Below are positions 1 to 5,042 of a DNA stretch of 5,097 bases, one piece after another. The notes beneath the pieces are model-generated. The model searched no databases. It saw nothing but the letters and a program-made list of their open reading frames with translations, and was not told where the DNA came from. The stretch is taken from NCBI GenBank assembly GCA_009930275.1, contig RZYP01000138.1:1-5097 (forward strand), in the 5' to 3' direction. The first letter of the stretch is position 1, and every line of letters starts with the position of its first letter. This DNA comes from Negativicutes bacterium (GTDB lineage: Bacteria > Bacillota_C > Negativicutes > Acidaminococcales > Acidaminococcaceae). The translations under genes and the position numbers were made by a program.

Positions 1-26
1 AGCGCGAGTACGCCTATCTTCTCCAT
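1..26 (-). CDS. pdxT: PdxT, glutaminase subunit of PLP synthase (5' end only)
   Basis: Only the first eight codons and two bases of the ninth lie in the window. They read M-E-K-I-G-V-L-A, the typical amino terminus of PdxT (usually M-K-I-G-V-L-A-L-Q-G). PdxT is the class I glutamine amidotransferase that releases ammonia from glutamine and channels it to PdxS. The ATG follows the pdxS stop after only three bases, so the two are certainly one operon. An AGAGG (positions 41-37) inside the end of pdxS, ten bases upstream, could serve as its ribosome binding site. The identification rests on the short peptide plus the position behind pdxS; the rest of the gene is outside the window. Confidence 0.88.
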
Positions 27-29
27 GGA

Positions 30-908
30 TTACCAGCCTCTTTTGGCGAAGGTTTGTTCTTCGGAGATGGTGGCAATTTCTATGCCGGGCATTGCTTCGC
101 CCAAATCTTCGGATACTTCGGCTACTACCTTCGGGTCGTTGTAATAAGTTGTTGCCATAACGATGGCGCGGGCGCGTTTAGCGGGGTTGGCGCTGCGGAA
201 AATACCGGAACCAACGAAAACGCCTTCGCTGCCAAGTTTCATCATGAGAGCTGCGTCTGCCGGAGTGGCGATGCCGCCGGCGGAGAAGTTTACGACTGGC
301 AGCTTGCCGTTTTTCGCTACTTCTACCACTAAATCATAAGGCGCGCCGTTGTCCTTGGCAAAAGTCATGAGTTCTTCGCTGGGCATATTGGATAGTTGGC
401 GAATTTGTGACATGATGGTACGCATGTGACGTACTGCCTCTACGACGTTGCCGGTGCCTGCTTCGCCTTTGGTACGCATCATGGCAGCGCCTTCGCCGAT
501 GCGGCGGAGTGCTTCACCCAGGTTGCGTGCGCCGCAAACGAAGGGAATTTTGAATTGATGTTTGTCCAGGTGATACATGTCGTCAGCCGGTGTCAGGACT
601 TCGCTTTCGTCGATATAGTCAACGCCGAGTGCTTCCAGGATTTCTGCTTCGACAATATGCCCGATTCTGACTTTGGCCATAACGGGGATGCTGACGGCGG
701 CTTTGATTTCTTTAATCATCTTCGGGTCACTCATGCGGGCTACGCCGCCTTCTTTGCGGATATCGGAAGGAACGCGTTCCAAAGCCATAACGGCTACAGC
801 GCCTGCTTCCTCGGCAATCCTTGCTTCTTCAACGTTGGTAACGTCCATAATGACGCCGCCTTTGAGCATTTGGGCTAAATTCCTATTTAATATTGCACGA
901 TCTGTCAT
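30..908 (-). CDS. pdxS: PdxS, pyridoxal 5'-phosphate synthase lyase/synthase subunit
   Basis: PdxS makes pyridoxal 5'-phosphate directly from ribose 5-phosphate, glyceraldehyde 3-phosphate and ammonia supplied by PdxT (the DXP-independent vitamin B6 route); it is a cytosolic (beta/alpha)8 barrel that forms a dodecamer. The 292-residue product has the usual family length. Visible landmarks are Asp22 in GGVIMDV, Lys79 in VMAKVRIGH (the lysine that forms the ribose 5-phosphate imine, Lys81 in B. subtilis), Lys147 in [11 protein letters not shown] (second catalytic lysine, Lys149 in B. subtilis), and the phosphate-binding [16 protein letters not shown] and GVFVGSGIF segments. The start at 908 is set by GGAGG at 921-917, eight bases upstream, and by family alignment at MTDRAIL. 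The frame stays open to 1049, but those 47 extra residues are not PdxS-like and run into the preceding terminator. All key residues are intact. Confidence 0.97.
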   Translation of the reverse strand: MTDRAILNRNLAQMLKGGVIMDVTNVEEARIAEEAGAVAVMALERVPSDIRKEGGVARMSDPKMIKEIKAAVSIPVMAKVRIGHIVEAEILEALGVDYIDESEVLTPADDMYHLDKHQFKIPFVCGARNLGEALRRIGEGAAMMRTKGEAGTGNVVEAVRHMRTIMSQIRQLSNMPSEELMTFAKDNGAPYDLVVEVAKNGKLPVVNFSAGGIATPADAALMMKLGSEGVFVGSGIFRSANPAKRARAIVMATTYYNDPKVVAEVSEDLGEAMPGIEIATISEEQTFAKRGW

Positions 909-968
909 GTTAAATTCCTCCAAAAGTTTATTATTTTTACAGTACACTATGCGACTAGAATACAGCAA

Positions 969-1018
969 AACTGTCACAGATAAAAGTGTCAGATTTGATA
1001 ATTTTAAAAGGGACAGTT
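969..1018 (-). promoter_or_regulatory. Repeat-rich putative operator upstream of pdxST
   Basis: On the plus strand TAAAAGTGTCAG (981-992) and TAAAAGGGACAG (1005-1016) match at 10 of 12 bases and are spaced 24 bases apart. The outer edges also form an inverted pair, AACTGTC (969-975) with GACAGTT (1012-1018). The cluster lies 60-110 bases upstream of the pdxS start, between it and the previous terminator. Combined direct and inverted repeats are typical of operators for MocR/GntR-type PdxR activators of pdxST (known in Listeria and Corynebacterium). No good -35/-10 pair is visible; only a weak TATTCT follows, which would suit an activator-dependent promoter. The regulator's identity is inference, since no pdxR gene is in the window. 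Confidence 0.45.
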
Positions 1019-1031
1019 GAAAGAGCCGGGG

Positions 1032-1072
1032 AAAACGAAAAAGACGCAATGTTTCATGAGAAACACTGCGCC
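1032..1072 (-). terminator. Intrinsic terminator of the 1091-2100 unit
   Basis: On the minus strand a 13-bp stem (1072-1060 with 1055-1043, two G-U pairs) closes a four-base loop TCAT. It is followed by TTTTTCGTTTT. It begins 19 bases after the stop codon of the 157-residue gene and separates that transcript from pdxST. Confidence 0.88.
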
Positions 1073-1090
1073 TTGAAGATAAAGCAAGTA

Positions 1091-1564
1091 TTAGTTAAAC
1101 AAGGCCCGCAACTCGGGTGATACCATAATCTCTTCAGTAGTAAGGCCTCTTGCCTTGAGGTTGGACAAGGTGTCCAGCACGGTTTGTGCCCAAAAGCAGA
1201 GGGCATATTCCTCAGTTGTGAATGGAGAATCCTCGGCAGTCACTTCACCAAGCAGATCTAACAAACTTCTTTCGCCGGCCAGCGACAAATAAATCAGAGT
1301 ATTGCGGGTAGGGCCCCAGACAGCGTCGTCGGGAGCCATCATGAAAAGCGCTGTTACTGCCTCATCGCCGCCGGTTTCGTATTTCCATTCGGTACCGGTC
1401 ATGTTTTCTGACATCATTTTGGTAAGTACAACGGCATCAAAGACAGGCAGGAATAACTCGACGCCTTTTCTTGTTGCATCATCAATTACTTCACAGGCAC
1501 AAACGGCATTAAGAATTTTTGCATCCGGGGTTTTTGGCGTTTTCATAAACTTACACGTAATCAT
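1091..1564 (-). CDS. Hypothetical 157-residue soluble protein
   Basis: I do not recognise this family. The product has no signal peptide or membrane helix and looks like a small, mainly helical cytosolic protein. Two stretches look helical: [20 protein letters not shown] in the first third, and [20 protein letters not shown] near the end. It is on the acidic side, with a Cys-Ala-Cys at residues 23-25. No catalytic motif stands out. The start at 1564 is well supported by AAGGAGG at 1578-1572, seven bases upstream; the next Met (residue 7) would leave that site too far away. It lies 56 bases behind the UPF0178 gene on the same strand with no terminator between them, and an intrinsic terminator follows, so the two are probably co-transcribed. 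It is a real gene by its ribosome binding site, terminator and codon pattern, but its function is unknown. Confidence 0.8.
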   Translation of the reverse strand: MITCKFMKTPKTPDAKILNAVCACEVIDDATRKGVELFLPVFDAVVLTKMMSENMTGTEWKYETGGDEAVTALFMMAPDDAVWGPTRNTLIYLSLAGERSLLDLLGEVTAEDSPFTTEEYALCFWAQTVLDTLSNLKARGLTTEEIMVSPELRALFN

Positions 1565-1620
1565 CTTGGTCCCTCCTTTAACAGTAGAAAAACAATAATT
1601 AAAAAATAATTCTTCTTAAT

Positions 1621-2100
1621 TTACTCTACAATACCAGTTGATTTCGACGAGGATGAAATTTCTCCTTTTTCTTTGCTCAAAATACTTTCGAGTGCTTCTT
1701 TGAAGCGAGAATCGTCTAAGGCACTTCGCTTTTTGGGCCCCTTGGTTCTGCCGCCGCCACGTCTTAGTTTGGCTTTTGCTTCGCGTTCCTCCAACATAAA
1801 ATCCATTTTCTGGGAGTCATATTCGATACCGGCAGGACTCAGGCAATGAGCATTTTTACTTAATATGAGCGCGGCTAGTCCCCAGTCTTGCGTTACAACA
1901 ATGTCATGGGACTTGGTCAGATTGAAAATTTTCAAGTCGGCTTCCTGGGAGTTATTGTCTACGGACACATGTTGCCGGTTGTCGATGTTGTGATTAAAGC
2001 TTGATACCGTGCAAACTTCGATATTATATTTTTCACCGGCAGCTTTACATACCGTCAGGACGGGTTTGGGGCAGGCATCTGCATCAATAATTATCTTCAC
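1621..2100 (-). CDS. UPF0178 (DUF188) family protein, YaiI/YqxD-like
   Basis: The 159-residue product matches the YaiI/YqxD family (about 150 residues), a widely conserved group with a PIN/NYN-like fold suspected, but not shown, to act on RNA. Family signatures are all present: [11 protein letters not shown] at residues 3-13 with Asp6 and Asp8, an acidic EAD at 53-55, [11 protein letters not shown] at 68-78 with Asp72, and the basic [13 protein letters not shown] at 113-125. The conserved acidic residues resemble a metal-binding nuclease centre. The initiation codon is GTG; it precedes [10 protein letters not shown] exactly where the family starts, and AGAGG at 2110-2106 lies five bases upstream. 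The tail past residue 145 is Ser/Lys-rich and probably disordered. It leads a likely two-gene unit with the 157-residue protein and is divergent from the repeat-protein gene. Confidence 0.93.
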   Translation of the reverse strand: MKIIIDADACPKPVLTVCKAAGEKYNIEVCTVSSFNHNIDNRQHVSVDNNSQEADLKIFNLTKSHDIVVTQDWGLAALILSKNAHCLSPAGIEYDSQKMDFMLEEREAKAKLRRGGGRTKGPKKRSALDDSRFKEALESILSKEKGEISSSSKSTGIVE

Positions 2101-2116
2101 TGTAGCCTCTTTCTTT

Positions 2117-2145
2117 GTTATACGTGTCTTTAATGGTTAAGTTAA
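2117..2145 (-). promoter_or_regulatory. Putative sigma-A promoter for the UPF0178 unit
   Basis: On the minus strand TTAACT (2145-2140, 4/6) and TATAAC (2122-2117, 5/6) are separated by 17 bases. The transcript would start only about 15 bases before the GTG, leaving a very short leader. An alternative is TGG-TAAAAT further upstream, an extended -10 with no good -35. Confidence 0.4.
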
Positions 2146-2194
2146 TTTTACCATATTGCGGAATGATAAGCATACAATCACACAGAGATAGGGA

Positions 2195-2200
2195 TATAAT
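2195..2200 (+). promoter_or_regulatory. Putative -10 box for the repeat-protein gene
   Basis: A perfect TATAAT on the plus strand, about 120 bases before the start codon. The -35 is poor (CATACA at 2171-2176, 18-base spacer, 3/6), so activation or a different true promoter is possible. If used, the leader would be about 115 bases. Confidence 0.4.
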
Positions 2201-2215
2201 TCACAGAATTTTCAA

Positions 2216-2280
2216 AATCAATGTTAGGATTGTGCAGGTATTTGGATTTTTTTGTCGTATTAGAACCTAAAAACATGATT
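2216..2280 (+). promoter_or_regulatory. Foldable leader hairpin of the repeat-protein mRNA
   Basis: Within the leader, 2216-2228 can pair with 2266-2280 in 12 base pairs broken by a bulged A (2220) and a bulged AAA (2271-2273). The loop of about 37 bases contains a seven-T run. It matches no riboswitch class I know and leaves the ribosome binding site at 2311-2315 free. It could be an attenuating or stabilising element, or a chance fold in AT-rich DNA. Confidence 0.3.
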
Positions 2281-2320
2281 GAAATATATTAGAGAAGAAG
2301 CTGTCAGTCAGGAGGTAAAT

Positions 2321-3301
2321 ATGATGCGCAAGTATTTGATTCCTATTACGGTCGCACTGTTTATGGGGCTTCCGTCAATTGTCTATGCCGAAAATATTTC
2401 GCCGATGTCACCGCAATTACTACCGAAGACAACTGTAACACAAACGGCAAACAGCATGTTGAGGGCACAATACTCACAGGCGAAACAAGCACAGCAGGAG
2501 ATAATTTTGCCGGAAGACCAACAGCCACCAAAGCAACAGCCACCGAAGCAGCAGCCACCGAAGCAGCAGCCACCGAAGCAGCAGCCGCCAAAACAACAAC
2601 CACCAAAACAACAACCACCAAAACAACAGCCGCCGAAACAACAGCAGCAACAGCAAATGCCGCCGAAGCAACAACCGCCAAAACAGCAGCAGCAACAGCA
2701 AATGCCGCCAAAACAACAGCAGCAACAGCAAATGCCGCCGAAGCAACAACCGCAACAACAAGGACAGCATCAGTACCCACCACAATTTCCGCCGAAACAT
2801 CAGCCAAAACAACAGTATAAATATCAGTACCCATTGCCACAATACACGCAGAAACAACAGCCGCCGCCCAAGCATGAATATGAAAGAAATCACGACTGGG
2901 ATCGCCCGGATTATGACAGGCTGAGTTGGCACAAGCACCATCATCATCCGAAAAGATATATTTCCCCGTTCAGATGGTACGATCCTTGGGATTACTGGTT
3001 TGGCTACTTTAGATATTCTGATTTTTATTTTTATGGCTTAATATATGATGATGACTGGAATTGGAGATTTCCTGGGTGTTATTCCTATCGTTGGTATGAT
3101 TATGAGAGGGATAACCATGGTTTCTACTACAGGGGCAAGCGTATTACGCAGCTGATCCTCGTCTTTGATCCGTACGATGGACTCGTGGGGATTGGCTTCA
3201 TGTATAAAGGAGTATTTATTTTCATTCGCAATGACATGGAAGAGTACTATTTTGACGATGAACCCACTTTGTTCATAATAGCCCGTATCCTTCGCTGGTA
3301 A
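2321..3301 (+). CDS. Exported Pro/Gln/Lys-repeat protein with aromatic-rich C-terminal domain, function unknown
   Basis: The 326-residue product has four parts. Residues 1-23 form a Sec signal peptide: a basic MMRK start, a hydrophobic core, and cleavage after Val-Tyr-Ala. There is no lipobox cysteine. Residues 68-142 are a low-complexity array of eight QPPKQ units followed by QQQQQMPPKQ blocks. Residues 143-210 are Pro/Gln/Tyr-rich and end in a His cluster (H204, H206-H209). Residues 211-326 are a Trp/Tyr/Phe/Asp-rich domain; in one 49-residue stretch, 24 residues are aromatic. It has one Cys and ends in Trp. The layout suggests a cell-surface or envelope protein whose flexible linker presents a compact domain, perhaps binding wall, sugar or metal; that is inference. 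GGAGG at 2311-2315 sets the start at 2321, or equally at the next codon, 2324. The frame is open back to a TTG at 2279, but that lies before the ribosome binding site. It is a single-gene unit with its own terminator. Confidence 0.85.
   Translation: MMRKYLIPITVALFMGLPSIVYAENISPMSPQLLPKTTVTQTANSMLRAQYSQAKQAQQEIILPEDQQPPKQQPPKQQPPKQQPPKQQPPKQQPPKQQPPKQQPPKQQQQQQMPPKQQPPKQQQQQQMPPKQQQQQQMPPKQQPQQQGQHQYPPQFPPKHQPKQQYKYQYPLPQYTQKQQPPPKHEYERNHDWDRPDYDRLSWHKHHHHPKRYISPFRWYDPWDYWFGYFRYSDFYFYGLIYDDDWNWRFPGCYSYRWYDYERDNHGFYYRGKRITQLILVFDPYDGLVGIGFMYKGVFIFIRNDMEEYYFDDEPTLFIIARILRW
2522..2746 (+). repeat. In-frame tandem repeat array (15-bp and 30-bp units)
   Basis: Eight tandem 15-base units encoding QPPKQ (2522-2641) are followed by three 30-base units encoding QQQQQMPPKQ (2642-2671, 2687-2716, 2717-2746). 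One extra 15-base unit (2672-2686) sits between the first two. The first and third 30-base units are identical and the second differs by two third-position changes. Units 2-4 of the 15-base set are identical, as are units 6 and 7. This points to recent unit duplication. Both unit lengths are multiples of three, so copy-number change would keep the frame. The strong bias also opens long false frames on the opposite strand. Confidence 0.95.
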
Positions 3302-3316
3302 GATAAAGATAGATTT

Positions 3317-3353
3317 AAAGCAGTCGTTAATAATTTAACGACTGCTTTTTCTT
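3317..3353 (+). terminator. Intrinsic terminator of the repeat-protein gene
   Basis: A perfect 14-bp stem (3317-3330 with 3335-3348) has a TAAT loop and runs into TTTTTCTT. It lies 15 bases after the stop codon. Confidence 0.93.
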
Positions 3354-3434
3354 AGTTTATTTAGAAGTTTTTGACCGGTGCATAAGTTAGGAAGATAAAC
3401 ATCGCAAGTATCTTGTATACTTTCGTTTTTAATA

Positions 3435-3463
3435 TTGTACCCTATTTAATATTATGGTATACT
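3435..3463 (+). promoter_or_regulatory. Extended -10 promoter for the intergenic RNA
   Basis: TTGTAC (3435-3440) is separated by exactly 17 bases from TATACT (3458-3463, 5/6), which is preceded by TGG, an extended -10. The predicted transcription start is about 3470. No protein gene lies downstream on this strand, so it most likely drives a non-coding RNA. Confidence 0.6.
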
Positions 3464-3469
3464 CACAAC

Positions 3470-3729
3470 ATTACAAATAAAATGCTGAAATGAATATTGT
3501 AACAGCATAATGTAATTATTGCCGTTGTATGGTAGTTGTCCAAAATAGAAATTATAAATAGAGTGAATGGCAAAATGAGGGGCATGGTCATTTTGAACCG
3601 GGTTAGATAAAAATACATCCCGCCAAGGGGACCCGAATCAAGCAGTTATTAATGACAAATGCGAAATGGACTGGTTTAAACAGGTTTAATTACTGTTTGA
3701 ACCAGTCCATTTTATTTGGGTTTGTTTTT
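3470..3729 (+). ncRNA. Candidate structured non-coding RNA of about 260 nt
   Basis: The stretch lies between a good promoter and a strong hairpin terminator, and its only open frames are very short or implausible. It shows three nested or successive structures. In the first, ATTACA (3470-3475) pairs with TGTAAT (3511-3516) and encloses ATGCTG (3482-3487) paired with CAGCAT (3503-3508). The second is a perfect 8-bp stem CAAAATGA/TCATTTTG (3571-3578 with 3588-3595) with the G-rich loop GGGGCATGG. The third is CGGGT/ACCCG (3599-3603 with 3631-3635) around TCCC/GGGA. The terminator hairpin follows. I see no signature of SRP RNA, tmRNA, RNase P or a known riboswitch class. Its 3' end overlaps the end of the opposing 56-codon gene, so it may act as an antisense regulator of it. 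Existence is inferred; function is open. Confidence 0.5.
3664..3729 (+). terminator. Long hairpin terminator at a convergence point
   Basis: A 20-bp stem (3664-3683 with 3693-3712) closes a nine-base loop. In plus-strand RNA every position pairs, with one U-G wobble (3677-3699); in minus-strand RNA that position becomes an A-C mismatch. T-rich DNA (TTTTATTT, then TTTGTTTTT) follows on the plus side, while the minus side continues with only a weak ATTTCGCATTT. It therefore looks built mainly to end the plus-strand RNA, with possible use by the opposing gene, whose stop codon it touches. Confidence 0.75.
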
Positions 3730-3882
3730 ACGCCTGTTTTTCAAATAATTATTAAAGAAAATCAGCGTGCGGTATGCCGCATAAAGGGTTTCGATAAAAA
3801 AAAGTATGACGACTATGGCAAGCAAAGCAGGAGACATTCCACTCGCTAGTTTTTTGATCAGTTCTTTTGCAAGTGTAAACAT
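3712..3882 (-). CDS. 56-residue single-helix membrane protein, possible type I toxin
   Basis: The product is 56 residues. An amphipathic, Lys-containing amino end (MFTLAKELIKKLASGM) leads into one hydrophobic helix, about residues 17-43, beginning SPALLAIVVILFFIETLY. It closes with a strongly basic tail, KNRRKNKPK. The start is secure: GGAGGT at 3894-3889 sits six bases upstream of the ATG, and an in-frame TAG precedes it. A perfect extended -10 box (3998-4006) and a structured leader of about 110 bases precede it. Size, helix and basic tail resemble small hydrophobic toxins such as TxpA or BsrG, and the opposing RNA overlaps its 3' end as ratA does. I see no clear sequence match to those families. 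It could equally be an ordinary small inner-membrane protein, for example a regulator of a larger complex. Confidence 0.7.
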   Translation of the reverse strand: MFTLAKELIKKLASGMSPALLAIVVILFFIETLYAAYRTLIFFNNYLKNRRKNKPK

Positions 3883-3899
3883 AAGAATACCTCCAAACT

Positions 3900-3957
3900 A
3901 AAGAATTGCGTATCAAGTTCTTTTCAATAATTCAAATTATGCCCGCAAACGCGGCAT
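3900..3957 (-). promoter_or_regulatory. Two hairpins in the leader of the small membrane-protein mRNA
   Basis: On the minus strand the leader carries a GC-rich hairpin at 3957-3939 (about 7 bp, one bulged G, GTTT loop). A second hairpin at 3923-3900 has about 9 bp and one bulge, with AAAGAA pairing with TTCTTT. The second ends only five bases before the GGAGGT ribosome binding site, so it could affect ribosome loading. Neither is followed by a U-run, so they are not terminators. Confidence 0.4.
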
Positions 3958-3997
3958 CTTGAAAATCAGTGTCTCGAACAGAATATTGCTTAATAAG

Positions 3998-4006
3998 ATT
4001 ATAACA
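3998..4006 (-). promoter_or_regulatory. Extended -10 promoter for the 56-residue gene
   Basis: TGT-TATAAT on the minus strand is a perfect extended -10 box. The -35 is weak (TCCAAT at 4026-4021, 17-base spacer). Transcription would begin near 3991, giving a leader of about 110 bases. Confidence 0.5.
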
Positions 4007-4081
4007 TTAATGAGAAATTAATTGGATACAGAATGCGCTATCGTGACAGGCACATCCGAGCTATATATAATATTCGCATAG

Positions 4082-4092
4082 AATGAGGGATT
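4082..4092 (-). promoter_or_regulatory. Possible anti-Shine-Dalgarno element in the transporter 3' UTR
   Basis: Four bases after the transporter stop codon the minus-strand RNA reads AATCCCTCATT. This is the exact 11-base complement of AATGAGGGATT (5000-4990), which holds the GAGGG ribosome binding site of the same mRNA. Pairing of the two ends could block translation or promote decay, as described for icaR mRNA of Staphylococcus aureus. That it does so here is inference. Confidence 0.3.
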
Positions 4093-4096
4093 TGTT

Positions 4097-4984
4097 TTAT
4101 ACTGCTTTATTCATATTTTTATAAAATAAGAATAAGCCGAGTCCGACCAAGGTAACAATAATGCCTATACCCTGACGCAAAGTAATGATTTCTCCAAGGA
4201 TGAAATAGGCCAGGATACAGGTGCCGATGGTTTCGCCTAAGATACTCATCGAGATAACTGAGGTACTTAACCATTTCAATAGCCAGTTAAGCAACATTTG
4301 CCCCAAAATTGTGGAAATAAATGCTATGCCAAGTAAGGAGTACCACGTATGCTGGGGGTAAGCGATGAAAGAAAGCTGCTGACTAAGCGCATAGACTGCC
4401 AGGAAAAACGCGCTGGCTGCATAACCTAGGATGGAATAAGGTACCACCGCCAGTTTTTGACGCATATGCTGCCCAATAAAGAAGTAGGCTGTGATAAACC
4501 CGGCGGCGACAAAAGCAAGCAAATCACCGAACAAAGCTTGGAAGCTAATCTGAAAATCACCCCAGGCAATAATGAAACTGCCAACCAAGGCTACGAAACT
4601 ACTAATGATTGCACCTTTGGTAAAGTGCTCTTTAAATAGGTAATAGCCGCCAAGGAAGGAAAAGAGTGGCTGTAAGGTAACGATAACCGTCGAACTGGCC
4701 ACGGAGGTATAGTTTAACGATTCGAACCACAAAACATAGTGTATTGCTAAAAATAGTCCCGACAGGAGACCTGTCCGCCACTGGCTTTTGGATAAAGACA
4801 GCAAGTCGTGGTAATATTCTTTTTTCAACAGTAGAAGCGGCAAAAGAAGCAACAGAGCGAAGAAAAGACGGTAAAAGGCAGTAATGGAGGCGGGGGCATC
4901 TGCCAGTTTTACAAAAATTGCAGAAGTCGATAAAGCAAATACACCCAAAAATAAAGAAATATATTGAAATATTCCTGTTTGCAT
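4097..4984 (-). CDS. EamA/DMT-superfamily transporter
   Basis: This is an integral membrane protein of the drug/metabolite transporter superfamily, made of two EamA repeats of five helices each. It probably exports or exchanges a small metabolite across the cytoplasmic membrane; the substrate cannot be read from sequence. The first repeat (about residues 8-140) starts with LFLGVFALSTSAIFVKLA and contains ASSTVIVTLQPLFSFLGGYYLFKE, the usual end-of-repeat helix pair. The second (about 150-290) ends with SILGETIGTCILAYFILGE and a last helix before a short basic tail. The total of 295 residues is normal for the family. The frame is open to an ATG at 4999, but that codon has no ribosome binding site, whereas the ATG at 4984 has GAGGG eight bases upstream, so 4984 is preferred. 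It stands alone, and I see no intrinsic terminator after it. Confidence 0.9.
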   Translation of the reverse strand: MQTGIFQYISLFLGVFALSTSAIFVKLADAPASITAFYRLFFALLLLLPLLLLKKEYYHDLLSLSKSQWRTGLLSGLFLAIHYVLWFESLNYTSVASSTVIVTLQPLFSFLGGYYLFKEHFTKGAIISSFVALVGSFIIAWGDFQISFQALFGDLLAFVAAGFITAYFFIGQHMRQKLAVVPYSILGYAASAFFLAVYALSQQLSFIAYPQHTWYSLLGIAFISTILGQMLLNWLLKWLSTSVISMSILGETIGTCILAYFILGEIITLRQGIGIIVTLVGLGLFLFYKNMNKAV

Positions 4985-4992
4985 CAGATAAT

Positions 4993-4997
4993 CCCTC
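4993..4997 (-). promoter_or_regulatory. Ribosome binding site that decides the transporter start
   Basis: GAGGG on the minus strand lies eight bases before the ATG at 4984. It overlaps the upstream ATG (4999-4997), which itself has only GTGTACAA in front and no purine-rich site. Confidence 0.7.
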
Positions 4998-5036
4998 ATT
5001 TGTACACTGCGTTATAAATAATTTGATTTAAAAAGC

Positions 5037-5042
5037 ATTATA
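5037..5042 (-). promoter_or_regulatory. Putative -10 box for the transporter gene
   Basis: A perfect TATAAT on the minus strand lies 52 bases before the preferred start. No convincing -35 sits at the right distance, so the call rests on the hexamer and position alone. I see nothing else in 5043-5097. Confidence 0.35.

Noticed and set aside
426..1020. Plus-strand frames opposite pdxS and its upstream region
   Set aside because: They are antisense to a clearly identified gene, with biased composition and no initiation signals.
909..1049. A 47-codon upstream extension of the pdxS frame
   Set aside because: It lacks a ribosome binding site, is not PdxS-like, and begins inside the stem of the preceding terminator; the start at 908 has GGAGG and matches the family.
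2361..2947. Long minus-strand frames rich in Ala/Val or Leu/Arg
   Set aside because: They are shadows of the repeat array; the absence of stops follows from the CAG/CAA/CCN unit composition, and they have no ribosome binding site.
3371..3399. TTGACC-17-GATAAA as an additional plus-strand promoter
   Set aside because: The -10 is poor (4/6) and the extended -10 promoter at 3435-3463 is a better fit to the downstream structured region; it cannot be excluded as a minor start.
3405..3430. AAGTAT/ATACTT hairpin followed by TCGTTTTT as a second terminator
   Set aside because: The stem is only six mostly A-T pairs, and a much stronger terminator already lies upstream at 3317-3353.
3470..3712. Known RNA classes (SRP RNA, 6S RNA, tmRNA, RNase P, T-box, common riboswitches)
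   Set aside because: None of their hallmark sequences could be recognised by eye; a covariance-model search would be decisive.
3652..3849. A 65-codon plus-strand frame starting MTNAKWTG
   Set aside because: It has no ribosome binding site, runs through the long hairpin, and is antisense to the 56-residue membrane protein, which has a strong ribosome binding site and sensible composition.
4082..5000. The 11-base inverted pair around the transporter as ends of a mobile element
   Set aside because: There is no transposase, no target duplication, and one copy coincides with a ribosome binding site, which explains it better as an RNA-level element or coincidence.
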